From NCBI GenBank assembly GCA_947247005.1, contig OX365955.1:7016001-7080000 (forward strand): a stretch of 64,000 nucleotides of DNA. Reading direction: 5' to 3'. This document shows positions 1-10,734 of this stretch, in pieces; positions within the stretch are counted from its first letter, which is position 1; each line of letters starts with the position of its first letter. The stretch is from Spisula solida. Its lineage: Eukaryota > Mollusca > Bivalvia > Venerida > Mactridae. A model generated the notes under the pieces. The model made no database searches and was not told the origin of the DNA. It saw only the letters and a program-made list of their open reading frames with translations. Both the position numbers and the translations under genes were made by a program.

Positions 1-250
1 CACCCTTACCGACTTGAAATAGGTCGGACAGAGTTGCCTCCCCTGAATTAAAGGGAAGTAACTCTTGTCATGTGCAGTCCCCCCCCTGATTTTCAGGGTA
101 ATAACTCTTGTACTAAATAGTACTTCACATGTCACTCTTACTGACTAAAATAGGTCACACAGAGTTCCACTCCCTTTGTTATGCAGAGTTACCTCGCCTG
201 ATATATTAATGGGAAGTTAGTCTTTAGTTAATTGTAGGTTCTCCCGGTAT
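1..250. repeat. Dispersed repeat with stem-loop arms, two diverged copies
   Basis: Two diverged copies about 130 bp apart share 'aataggtc.gacagagtt'. Each holds an imperfect inverted pair (gagttgcctcccct ... agggaagtaactc) that would fold as a hairpin. The element is cut by the window start. No coding potential is seen. Confidence 0.5.
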
Positions 251-1465
251 CAGGATAATCTAACTGGGTAGTATCCATACAGTGGTTTGGTATCGAGTCT
301 TAAGGTAGAACCACACTATATAAAAATATCAAGATCCAAGTAACTTTGATTTAATCCCAATTCAACGTCGCGTCTTATATATCCGTTTGTATTCCCATGA
401 CGTTACTCTGACGTCGTGAAGTTACCATGGGAAACGCGATTTAACGTTGTTCCGTGGAAGGCAAAGGAAATAATACATACAACGCTTAATTATTACTCGA
501 CAGGTAATAATACACGCACTTAATCTAAGAGCTTGCTAACAAAGAGGGACGTAACAATTCTGAAGTGAATACGATTTTAACCATGTAATTTCTCCACAAC
601 CAATTCATCCGAGCAAGAAACGAGTACCAGCTAATCTCAACAAATATCGTAATTTTCAACCAATTTTAAGAACAAGTGTTTATAACAATTGAATTATTCT
701 TTATTTGTTCACCAGACAGCCGGAATTGTTGCCAATGTCAATAGGAATGACCATTAAATACACAAAATATATTTGAAAATCTCACTTTTTTGCAAGTGTA
801 CTGAATTCGTTCACCAGGGAGTCGGAATTGTTGGTAATGTCAATAGCGATGATCATTGAATACACAAAATATGCAATGTCTAAATGTGGTTTAATATAAT
901 AATACTTGTAATCTTAAAATGAATATGTTTGTGTCATTAAAGTGTGATTGTCATGTCAGCAATGAGCCTTAATTAGAATAAACCTTATTCTACTCCTATT
1001 GTAGAAGTTCTATGTTATTGATATCAAGTGTTGTTATAATTGTTAATATCAAATTCATCATGACACGGATGCGGTTTCTATAGAACGACATCCTGTCCGT
1101 CTGTCACCTACGTAGCACGTTACCAACTGGCACCCACACGCACCTCCACACAAACCAGTCAGCAATAAATTGTTACGGACTGGACTGGGTTAAACCGTCA
1201 CGATGCAGGTCCTGGTAAAAGAAAGCCACCAAATCGAAATGATCCGTTCCGTTTTCCGAACAGAAGTAGTTACGTTCTCTCAGTAGCGACGTTCCTCTGG
1301 TGTAGCCCATTGGGCGTGATTAGACTAGGTGCACGTTGCAGTCAGTTTTTGTAATGATAAATAAGGCAGCTCATCGTGTGGGTTTGAATACTACTTTTCA
1401 GAAACAAAAATGCACTGATTAGAATATACTTTCACATGTAACTTACATAATTATTTAGTGCATTT
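251..1465. other. Non-coding stretch with one local direct duplication
   Basis: No exon, RNA gene or recognisable mobile element was found. A diverged direct duplication is visible: about 65 bp starting at 707 (gttcaccag.cag.cggaattg ... aatacacaaaatat) recurs at 809, an offset of 102 bp. Confidence 0.45.
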
Positions 1466-1469
1466 GGCA

Positions 1470-3080
1470 TTGTTCGACCAATACCAGGACATACCACGCT
1501 AGTACGTAACTGCAACTTTACAGACCTTGGTCTTGATGAAACCTGTATACTTATGTATCATCCGTAACGAAACGGGGTTTTACCGGGCTTTATCGTACAT
1601 AACCAATCTTCCTGGTATACGCTAGGTCCTACCCTGCTTCGATCTGTATGAAACGTACTTTATCGGGACTCAATCGGTGCAGAGCCACGGTTCAGCGCAG
1701 TCCAAATAATGCCGGTATGCCACGGTTCATCAAGGTAGAGGGAGGATAGAGACAAAGACCTGCACGGATATACCGGTAGTGCCGCTAAAATCCCTCGATT
1801 TAGTCGGTTCTTTACATCTTTTTTGATCACCCCAAGTTGTAATAAACATCTAAAAATAATACAGGAATTGGTTTGCACCCATAGTGGAATTCGAACCCAT
1901 ACTGTACGACGTCATACGGTCCGATCAACGCGGTTCACGGTCTAAGAAGGTCACAGTGTCTCAATGGTTGTTAGCCCGGTTAGACATGATACCTACCGGT
2001 TCATACACCGGGACAAACCGGGGATGCCAAACCGGCACAGTGATACTAGGACTCTGTCAGCTCAGAACCGGGACACACCGTGACTATACTGGGATAATCG
2101 GTACTGATACCGAGATGCAACATCGTGGTAGAACTAAAGCCCCGTTCTCACTGTCCCGGTTTGGTATCATCGGTGAGTCCCGGTTTTTAATCTGGGGGAA
2201 CCTTGTCTAACCGGGGAGACAACCGTGAACATCCGGGATCATCCGGGGCGATCTGGGATAAACCGTGATGCACCGGCTGACAGCCCCGGTTGTTTTGAAA
2301 TGTTTAATACAACCGGGACACACTTGGGATCACCGGGAGAGATATCGAGGACCGGCTTACTTCGGGAATCACCGGGACAATACTGGGGCCTTCCGGGGAA
2401 GGCCCGTATCTCCATCCTGTGTATACCATGGTAAACCGTAGCACAGCGGGTATAATATAAACTGTGGCGAGAGCCGACTGAACCGGGGCACAGCCGTGGC
2501 GATACCGGCTACCACTTAATACCACCGGCCAAAACCGGGACCAAACCGTGCTTTACCGGGGCCCTACCAGTCTGCACCGTAATGACAAGGTAACGACATC
2601 GTACTTAATCAGGAATAACCCTAGCTATTCCGGCGTCAAACTGATAAAATATTCTTTCAGACCGGGGGTACACCGGAGAAACGTTGGGAATGTGAGAATG
2701 CAATTGATATTTTGTTACAAAAATGTCCCGGATCATCATGGTATATCGGCTTTCCTTCACCGGGACCGTGAACTGAACCGGTATGGGGGGAACGGGGCTT
2801 AAGGTGTAGCACCGGCTGTAACCCAGGTTAGACTCCATATTCCGATTCTGTTGAAATCTTGTACATTCCTCACGGTGGCTCCTGGAGACTAGATGAGACT
2901 TTAAACAGTTTCAAACAATCGGACAACTTTTGCCAGTTAGATAAGATTATCACGGTTCATCACGGTTCGTCTTGGCTATCAAAATTAAATTAATAATGTT
3001 GTTACCGTCGTACGCCGGTTCACTGAACCGGATATACCGAGTAAGAATCGGTTCATCCCGGTAAACCCCTTATAACTGTT
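1470..3080. repeat. Degenerate short-unit array rich in AACCGGGAC
   Basis: The stretch is built from strongly decayed units of roughly 12-17 bp sharing cores such as aaccggggca, accgggacaa, caccgtga and tcccggttt on both strands. It is richer in CpG than the flanks. The small open frames here follow from the repeat and show no splice sites or conserved motif. Confidence 0.55.
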
Positions 3081-3119
3081 CTTTAATAAGTCTGGACAAA
3101 AACTGTAACATTCATTCTA

Positions 3120-3320
3120 TAAAATAGTGTTTATAAAGGATTGCGACATGTAGCTTTGATGTTGCGACATTAATTTTAGCGTCAGTCCAATTTGTTGCGA
3201 CATTTAAAGTCACAGATGCGACATTTAGCGTCAGGAGGAATTGCGACATTTAGCGTCGGTTACGACATTTAGCGTCAGCCTTGCGACATTTAACGTCAAG
3301 TGGGACATTTAGCTAACGTT
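3120..3320. repeat. About 21-bp tandem repeat, GCGACATTTAGCGTC core
   Basis: Seven to nine decayed copies of a unit near 'ttgcgacatttagcgtcag' follow one another. The middle copies are best preserved; the outer ones have point changes and small gaps. Confidence 0.75.
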
Positions 3321-3429
3321 GCTACACACGGCTATTTATAAAACTGTTTTCTGGTTTAGTGCCTTGCAATGAAAGGCGGTAACTATTTATAACACTTTTT
3401 GAGCCAGCAATACGTTTAGTCCAACTCAA

Positions 3430-3625
3430 AGGGAAGTTTCTTCATATAAAAACTCCTTATTCCTGATGATACCCATAGCAACGGGGACATGATAGAAAGA
3501 CGCCACATCTCCATTTTTGTACTGAGCGTCAAGCATTAATTGTGCAATGTTTTTTGTCTCTTGCATAGCGAGGTCTAGGATTTAACCTGCGACCATCCGC
3601 AATTGGATTGGACGCTCTTCCACTG
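3430..3625 (-). mobile_element. tRNA-derived SINE remnant, minus strand
   Basis: The body (ttcctgatgatacccatagc ... actgagcgtcaagca) resembles stretches at 33510-33600 and 42900-42985 in the same strand sense. On the minus strand a decayed B-box-like string (aggttaaatcctag) lies near 3585-3600, where a tRNA-like head is expected. Assignment is by comparison with the better copy at 33480-33725. Confidence 0.5.
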
Positions 3626-3694
3626 TGGGCTGATTGGTTCAAGTTTCTTTGAATTACACCAGTTACTAGAAGTTATGAGAACTGTCGACGTCAA

Positions 3695-4140
3695 GTATTT
3701 AAGGGGTGGTGAGCTAGAGGTAGAACGCGCTTTGGGATTCAGGGGCCCCGTGTTCGATCTCCACGTACACAAATGTCTATGAACAAGAATAACCCACAAT
3801 GCTCCACTTTTCCCAGGCCCCGATCTCCCGAAGCATCTCAAGAAGAAATCACAGCTCAAATTGAGATTTTACTCAAATCAGAGTCTGGATTTAAGATCAA
3901 ACTGAAGTTCAAGCTTCTGAAGTTTTACTGTAATAAACTCAGAATAACGTTTCTGTTTTGTGATGCTTTTTGAGTCCAGCCCACCATATAAACTAACTCG
4001 AAGTTAAATGACAATATTTGAGATAAGATTCAGGTCAGATTGAGATGCTTCGGGAGATCGGGGTGTATGAAAGGGTACCTGAGAATGTCGAAAGCCAAGG
4101 ACCTCCTAGTAAGCGTACGCGACCGACATCAAAACAGTGA
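3695..4140 (+). mobile_element. tRNA-derived SINE interrupted by a MITE
   Basis: The head has an A-box-like string (tggtgagctagaggtag) and a B-box-like string (gtgttcgatctcc). The body (gaacaagaataaccca.aatgctccac) matches the SINE at 13624. After the 246-bp insert at 3818-4063 the SINE resumes with 'ggtacctgaga', which follows directly in the 13624 copy. So the SINE came first and the MITE landed in it. Confidence 0.7.
3818..4063. mobile_element. MITE with perfect 23-bp terminal inverted repeats
   Basis: The 246-bp element opens with CCCCGATCTCCCGAAGCATC and closes with the exact reverse complement; the perfect match covers 23 bp. It has no open frame of its own. A second member lies at 31230-31448 with the same ends and internal similarity (ctcaaatcagagtctggat). 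No clear long target-site duplication is visible. The superfamily cannot be told from the sequence. Confidence 0.85.
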
Positions 4141-4199
4141 GCCAACGAAAAGGCAGCGTGAAAACTTTATATTGGTATATTCTTTATCATATTTTTAGA

Positions 4200-4680
4200 A
4201 AACTATGATGTCCGTCCATCGAGTAGTCAAAGATGACCATGACTTCATCTAGCTAGTTGATTGGGTTCTGTGTGTCCGAAGATGACTTGTTAGACCTATC
4301 CGGGCACAGAAGTACCTCCCGCATGTTGGACACATGTGTTCGGTGCAGTCTGTTGTTGAAGTGCTTGCTGCCATCAACTTGCGTAACACACGCTTCCTCA
4401 TGTCCATCCCAATGCGTCCTGCTTCCGAGAGTCTAGCTCCTTTAGCGATATTTGTGCACCAGGTAGTGCGATCTTTAGCTAGTACTTCTCATGTGTTGGT
4501 TTGGATGCCGAATGTCTTCAGTGGGGCATTAAACGTGTCTTTTCCGCTGACCTCCCGTGGTTCTCGAGCCATTCTGTAATTCACCTGCTTGGGTATTCTT
4601 TCGTCAGTCATGCGAGCGATATGCCCTGTCCAGCGAACCTGTGATTGTTGCAGGATGACATACACATGGAAAACTATAAC
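4200..4680 (-). pseudogene. LINE reverse-transcriptase ORF, C-terminal remnant
   Basis: Read on the minus strand from about 4657 to the stop at 4249, the frame gives RWTGHIARM (the usual region after the RT domain), then 'AKDRTTW', 'KGARLSEAGR', and a C2H2 finger CPTCGRYFC...HLRTH at the C-terminus. This is the arrangement at the end of endonuclease-reverse transcriptase proteins of non-LTR elements in invertebrates. One in-frame TGA sits where the family has Trp (NT*EVLAKD), so the copy is dead. The RT domain is absent. The 3' flank (tagttttc...) starts near 4195. Confidence 0.8.
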
Positions 4681-4699
4681 GCGTCGAAAACAAATACAT

Positions 4700-5060
4700 A
4701 CAATTTACCGTATGTCTCCCGCCTGTGTACGGAGAGTGACAACTCTCACTGGGGATTTAGCGTTTATTGTGCACAAAACGTCACATCGTATAGATGGGCA
4801 AAGCAGCGATTGTATAATTATGCTCCCTGAATATTTTTAATATTTCTCAAATAATCTAAGTTCAATGGCGCATAACCTGACATTAATTATATATTGAATG
4901 TATTTAATATACAGTTGAAGAAGCCCGTCCAGTGCGTTGTTCCTACCATAACAAACGACCGTCTGAGTTCAATGTACAGTATCCTCTGATACTTTATATA
5001 CGGAGTTTTTAATCAACATCACAGCAGGCAAAGAAACAAGGACAATTGTATCATTGTAAT
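4700..5060. other. AT-rich spacer downstream of GH128 gene 1
   Basis: I see nothing beyond AT-rich sequence between the LINE tail and the polyadenylation signal of the first GH128 gene. Confidence 0.4.
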
Positions 5061-5066
5061 AACTGC

Positions 5067-5072
5067 TTTATT
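5067..5072 (-). terminator. Poly(A) signal AATAAA of GH128 gene 1
   Basis: AATAAA on the minus strand lies about 24 nt after the TGA at 5098-5096. The paralogue has the same hexamer at almost the same distance from its stop, which argues that both are real and that the 3' UTRs are very short. Confidence 0.6.
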
Positions 5073-5095
5073 TATACGAGTTCTTTACAAATAGT

Positions 5096-5255
5096 TCATC
5101 CTATCACGTGTGCAGCATGTCCGTTGCCCTGGAAGTCGTTGTAGAAATGTCCAAGAGAAGTCAAATATGGTGAATGCGGCCAAAACAATGCGGCATCGGC
5201 ATTTATCCATCCATCATCCGGTGCATCATCCAATCTGGCTGAATACCACGAGTAC
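5096..5255 (-). CDS. GH128 gene 1, exon 3 (C-terminus)
   Basis: The exon encodes the last barrel elements: YSWYSARLDD, a polar loop, ALFWPHSPYLTSLGHFYNDF, and a GNGHAAHVIG tail ending at TGA 5098-5096. The W.ARL...L..LG..Y pattern is the usual end of GH128 domains. The acceptor lies only 18 bp from the MITE at 5274. Confidence 0.88.
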
Positions 5256-8200
5256 CTACCAATCAAACCATAGGCAAATGGTTTCAAATTATGCGAGGTT
5301 CTAATTGTCTGAATGTACACTATATACACTTTATATAGAGAAGGTTGTGCAGCGGCCATGTTCAGCCACAACGGATATGACGTTACGGAAACTGGTACCC
5401 AGTTTTTCTATAGTTATCACAGCAAAAACGGACACCAGTTCCTGTAACGTCATATCCGTTGCGACTCAACATGGCCGCTGCACAAACTTCATTCTATATA
5501 GGGTACACTCAGACAACTTGAAACCATAATTTGAAACCATGTGCCTAGGAATAAAACACGTATCAATCTACATCTGTTAATTCCAAACTCATTATTTACT
5601 TTTTGATTAGTCAACTATTTAATAATATTTAGTTTCAACCCCATTAGGTTTCTAGACATTGGTCTAAGAATAAATTTTCATTCTGATAACTTACATCACA
5701 TAATTATAAAAAAGTAGTGTTCAACTCAGTTCAAAAATAACTAGGGGCCTCCCGTACGTGTTTATGCACCGATATAATGTTATACATGTACATAATGTCG
5801 ATTCGGTCACAACTTTCTTAGTACTTTTCTTTCAGAAAATGAATTAAACTGCTTTTACTAGTATATAAGACTTTCTGATAAACAGTGATACATCAAATTC
5901 ATACATCTGAGATTTTCAATCTGAGAATATCAATGGTGTTCGTCGCACCTGTTGACAAGTGTCTCTGTAATATCATAATTATTGTGTATTTATATGCCGA
6001 TTTGTGGTAAAATGCATTGTACTTGATAGACTGAACCGTCTGCATACACTCGTGAATGCCGAGTCCGAAATGTTTCGCACTTTTTTGAAATGAGAAAAAA
6101 ACTATAAAGAGTTGGCGACAATCAGAAGGGGAGTAAACAGATGTTCACTACTCATCTTGCAAAAACAGTACAACAACGATAAAATAAGCTTTACCCTGCC
6201 ATTTTGTTTAGAATAAAGTTCACGTGTTTACTCCCCTTGAACAAGTATATTTGTTTACAGTACTAAGCGGCTAGACCCTCATATTGCTCTCTAAATATGC
6301 TGCATGAAGTATATACTAGATCTAGTGTAAGTTTTTTTGTCAAGAAGGTGCAAAACTTTTGAAACTCAGTAAACATTGAGTTAGCACATGGTTGCCTATT
6401 ACCTATCTCTGTCTCACAAACTTTTACATATTCACAGGAACCTGATATTTTGAAAGCAACGGTATTTCACACATTTGATTTTCTTGAATAATTACCTGCT
6501 TAAATTCAGTTTAACCTCTCCAGAGCGACCAAATGTAGAGCAACAACCTCACTATAACAACACCTTCAACATTTCCCTAAGCCTATATTTACTATCAATT
6601 TAACCTCTGTATAGCAAGAACCTCTAAATAACGGACCGTGAATATTTGCAACTCCCAAAGGTGTTGCTCTACAGTGGTTGCACAACTGTAATTCATTCAA
6701 ATGATTTATCATTTCTAACACAGTTTAAGTGTCCCTTGACATATTGGGACATGTTATGTTTCATTTCAAAGAACGTAAATTACCTAAACACATAATCTGC
6801 AGCTTCTAATCGAGGAAGCAACTCCTTCATCAAGTTAAGTTGTTGGTTTCTACCAGTGGAGTGAGGACAGGCAAACTCAGTCAGCCATACTTTCTTGCCA
6901 TATCGTTGATACAGACCATGCAAGTACGTCATCGTTTCATCGGCGCTACAAGTGTACGAATGCGCGGCGACGTAATCCACTCTGCAGCCTTTGCATAAAT
7001 GAAAGAAACTATCTAGCCAATGAAAATTCCGTGCGGCGGGTGCGGGGCTTACAAGCGGTATACCATGGGAGCTACGTTCTACTTCCGGCCACGCGTTTGC
7101 TGCTTCTTGTGGAGACATGTTTGCTTGATCCGAGTGGTCAGGCTCGTTGAAGCCGAGAATAAACTTGGCATTGCTCGACACGTTGGCATAGTGCTGATAG
7201 TGTTGTGCTGTTCCAGGATGATCTGTCAATGTCCATATCATGGGGACATATTCGGGTAGATATTGCATGTAGGTGCTCTCTGGACAGTTGATGTGCTTCA
7301 TGTGTTTGACATATACTTGGGATAAATCCAGTTTCCAGTCATACCTAGTCAAAAGAACAATTCAAACTGCAAAGCATACATGTATACCTTTGTTGAATTT
7401 CATTTGTATAGCATTGTTATTAGAAAAATACATGTACGTGTTGGTTAAACAGAACAAGAGTGCATCGAGTTCGGACGCGATCATTGCACATCGTTGCATG
7501 ACTGACTGGTGGACGAAGAGCAAACCTACAGTAATGAACAAATGTGCAAAATTGTACTTAACGTCGAAATTTCAAATTTGTATCTTAAAAATTAAACAAG
7601 AAATTAAGTCAGTAGGTCCAGGTCACAGTTATATATAAACAGGGGCGGATCCAGGATTTGGCGTTAGGGGGGGCGTACATTCATGTATTGATACCCCCCC
7701 CCCCCCCAAGAAAATGCGCGAGCGAAGCGAGCAAGAAAAAAATGTATCTCTGAGAAGCATTCCACACAAGTTCGTTCTTTATCTTAAAATATCCATTGAT
7801 ATTGATAAAGTTAATGTGAGAGCAAGGCGAGCAAGAATATATGAATTAATTATTTGAGCAGCATATCCCTCATACTCATTCCCTACTTGACAACATTAAC
7901 TGATAGTGGTTGTGCGAGCGCAGCGAGCAAGAAAAAATGCAATTATCTATTTCAGCAGCAAACACCACATCCTTATTACTTGGTTATATTCACTGATGTA
8001 GTAATTGTAAGAATTAGATAAAAAAATCAGTGTTTATCTGAGCAGCATACCCAACCAACTCATTGGTAAATCAAAGCTTGGCGGCTTTCATTGAATTTAC
8101 GTAGTTCTACAGCGAGCGAAGCGAGCAAGAAAATTCGTTGTTTATATGAGCAGCATAGCCAGGACTAACGATTATCGACTGGATAATATTCACTGATATA

Positions 8201-9425
8201 TATATATATATAGCTTCTGTAAATTCGTCACGAAGAAAAAATGCAATGTCTATCTGAGCAGCATACTCTGCGAACTCCAGGGCTTCAGTTTTGTTTAAGA
8301 GAAAATGTGAAGTACTTGGGATCCAGCGACTAGGGAGACCAGTGGCTTTCTGCCTCGTGACTTTTTAAATATAACCACGGAATTCGTCAGCTGCATTTTG
8401 AGATATCTTATTTTTTAATGAAAATGACAGGTTTATAAGAAAATCAAGTCAACTGTATTACTGACTTGTCGGACATTTTTAATGTGCAAGAATCTCGGCA
8501 ATTCTGTAGCCGATGTTTGGCATTATGCTACCAATCAGTCCCATATTTTGTTTTTTGCATAGAGCATTAAGTTCACTTAAAAATCCATTAATTTATTATT
8601 GTGTTATTGACGCGAGCGAAGCGAGCGAAAAAAATTGCATATCAATATTGTTCTTACATCCAATCTATGATTAAATTACCTAGGCTCCGGCGATTTTAGG
8701 GGGGGCGTACGCCGGGTCCGCCCCCCTTGGATCCGCCTATGATAAATGACTCTAATTACTGGGGTCATCGAATAATTAAGATTTAAGGTTTTGACCACAG
8801 TCCCCGCCCTCAAACCTATACAGTACTGCCCATCGCCTACCAATGCAAAGTACGAAATATCTGGACTATCGCAGCGAGTCGGAAATATCTGGTGCAAATA
8901 ATCAATATCAATGTGATTACATGACCCACGAAATTTAGGCATAAAGGCATACAGTATAGTTGTAGAAGCCATACAGTCATTGTGCAACACATGTCCTTGT
9001 CCAAAATATTAGATATGTTGTGATAATGATCCTAACAATGCATGCTCCACATCTATGGTTAATAAATGCATTATATACAGACATGACGCTGTTATAAAAC
9101 CATGCCAAATAGGGGTAAACCGTTAAACGGATATAGCGAAAAACAAGCAATTTCTTATAATTAACATACACAGAATTCACTCACTATACCATGTTCATTA
9201 AAAGAAATGCCATATTTTCACCTGACAAATTCTTTTCATCTAATTTACATAACATTATACGTTTTAAAGCCATACTCACAACCACGTCATGTTGTTAAGC
9301 CTTTTAAAATCATCGCACATGAAGTCACCGCCCCATCCAGCGATACCTTTCTTGGTCGATGCCTGAACTACAGTCAGCACACCGAGACATAGAATAACCA
9401 ACCAGTATATAGCCTTGTCATCCAT
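5096..9425 (-). CDS. Secreted GH128 / Asl1-like glycoside hydrolase, gene 1
   Basis: The model joins 9425-9280, 7344-6784 and 5255-5096 (146+561+160 bp, 288 residues). GT-AG borders are clean and both introns are phase 2. Residues 1-22 form a signal peptide (M-DDK, then a hydrophobic run to VVQA). The mature protein has the features of a GH128 TIM barrel: a W-x-YDW strand at 48-52, EYVPMIW near 80, GFNEPDH with Glu116 as the expected acid/base, and WLTEFACP with Glu205 as the expected nucleophile. Six cysteines (37, 69, 166, 169, 181, 208) suit an extracellular fold. Family knowledge points to endo-beta-1,3-glucanase activity; the substrate here is inferred. Transposons sit in both introns, none in exons. 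Start choice: the ATG at 9425 gives the signal peptide and aligns with the paralogue, while an upstream in-frame start lies above the TATA box. Confidence 0.88.
5274..5544. mobile_element. Palindromic MITE next to a splice acceptor
   Basis: The ends gcaaatggtttcaaattat and ataatttgaaaccatgtgc are inverted copies. The inner arms (aggttgtgcagcggccatgtt..aacggatatgacgt) repeat inverted at about 5440-5490. The whole is therefore a long imperfect hairpin in intron 2 of GH128 gene 1. A sister copy is at 47955-48215. No coding frame is present. Confidence 0.8.
5545..6783. other. Intron 2 of GH128 gene 1, remainder
   Basis: AT-rich intronic sequence with no open frame of interest. A locally palindromic stretch around 6110-6240 (gggagtaaacag... 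/ ...gtttactcccc) is probably another small hairpin element. Confidence 0.4.
6784..7344 (-). CDS. GH128 gene 1, exon 2 (catalytic core)
   Basis: This exon carries both catalytic Glu residues and four of the six cysteines' positions around LCKGC, YTC and FACP. The acceptor is TTGACTAG/G. The donor AG/GTAATT follows ADYVF. It is about three-quarters identical by eye to the 16092-16652 exon, with the same length and no gap. Confidence 0.9.
7641..8740. mobile_element. GGCGGATCC-ended element with GCGAGCGAAGCGAGC motifs
   Basis: The left end aggggcggatccaggat and the right end ccttggatccgcctat are inverted copies, and both are followed inward by a G/C run and a gtac string. Between them, decayed units repeat the motif gcgagcgaagcgagcaaga with 'tctgagcagcata', at about 7725, 7820, 7915, 8110 and 8615. 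It looks like a non-autonomous element with internal subrepeats, lying in intron 1 of GH128 gene 1. No transposase frame is present. Confidence 0.65.
9280..9425 (-). CDS. GH128 gene 1, exon 1 (signal peptide)
   Basis: This exon encodes the signal peptide and the first barrel strand (STKKGIAGWGGDF.CDDF, then NNMTW). The donor is GTGAGT after TGG-TT, leaving two bases of a split Leu codon. The following intron of 1.9 kb carries the element at 7641-8740. Confidence 0.85.
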
Positions 9426-9431
9426 TCTTAT

Positions 9432-9469
9432 GACTGAACGATCTCTTTCTGCGATAGATAGACTATATA
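9432..9469 (-). promoter_or_regulatory. TATA box and TCAGT initiator of GH128 gene 1
   Basis: On the minus strand TATATA (9469-9464) is followed about 34 nt later by TTCAGTCA (9437-9432), and the ATG comes 7 nt after that. The string CAGAAAGAGATC between them is nearly the same upstream of the paralogue (26865-26855), although the rest of the upstream DNA has diverged. That supports a conserved core promoter and a 5' UTR of about 10 nt. Confidence 0.55.
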
Positions 9470-9494
9470 TGGTAGAAGTATGCGTTATCAGCAC

Positions 9495-10730
9495 AATTAA
9501 TGAGTTGAAATACTCTTTAACCTCGTAAACATAACGGTAGGCCTAGGTGCATTACATGTACGTTCTGAACTAATATGTAGTCTGGAACAGATATGGCAAT
9601 TTTTTTATGAACCGTGTTTTGTGATATATAGTTTATTTTTTTCTTGTCAGATTATGGTTTAGCACATATTCACTATATAAAACCAGGTGGGTGCATCGGG
9701 ATTACCCTTGGGTAACTGTTTTTTATTGACGTTTATTAATCTAATGGTCAAAAGGTTAAAAAAATGTTCAAATTTCAACATAATTTTTCAATTTCAGCCA
9801 ATTACTTTAAGCGAAATTGAAACATATAATCAACCAAATATGTGTTGATTTTCGGTGAAAGATCCAATTTGATTTCACTTGTGATCACAGAAATTAGATT
9901 GAACGCTGCTCGTGAAAATATTGATTTCTGTGATCACTCAGTGAAATAAAATTCAATCTTACACCAAACTAATATCCTCTATATTTTACCGGTCAACAAA
10001 GACCATATTTGTAAATGTGTTTGATTGTTGATTGTAATTTCAAAAACCATCTATTTACAGTGGATTTGTTTATTTTATAAAAGCCTAACATGCTGTTTGC
10101 ATATATTACAGTACATTTTGCATAGTACATGTATTATACTGTTACTCTTAAGTACCATGTACACATTACATTCTATATTTTCATTTATTCATTTCAAATT
10201 ATCTAGATATTGTGATTATCATATTTATTTTGTCAATGATTCATTTTGTTGAGAATATCTTTTAAATTGTATCTCTCATTTTAGCCAATCTCATAATTAA
10301 TATTTTGTTATAACCCCGATATTACATTCTCGTTCACCAGAGTATTCTTCGTCCGAAACTGGGAACTTGACTAACCACTGATGTATGAGGATGCGATATT
10401 ACGACCGACTCAATAATGAGATCATACTTCAAGGATGGTATGACGATAAGGTTCCATTGTATAACACAAACTTAACTCTATGTGAAGACATTCATGACTA
10501 AAGTAGAATTATGTTAAACTATTTTGTTCTGATTTTATTAAATAATTGCTCAAATATTTATTTTTTCTTGAAACGGGGATGTGGGAATATCATTCCAGGT
10601 GTTGATGTGAACTTATTTCCTTTATTTAATAGAAAATGATGGTCAAGGGGATATCACTGATAAAAACTGTGTTTCTTGCATACATGTATTTTCAAACATA
10701 AGTTTTAAAGGTTAAACCATTCAATATCTC
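9495..10730. other. Upstream region of GH128 gene 1, with an inverted repeat at 9847-9967
   Basis: AT-rich sequence without exons. At 9847-9967 a hairpin is evident: ttgatttcacttgtgatcac.gaaat on the left answers atttctgtgatcactcagtgaaat on the right. It is probably a small MITE. Confidence 0.5.
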
Positions 10731-10734
10731 TAAT

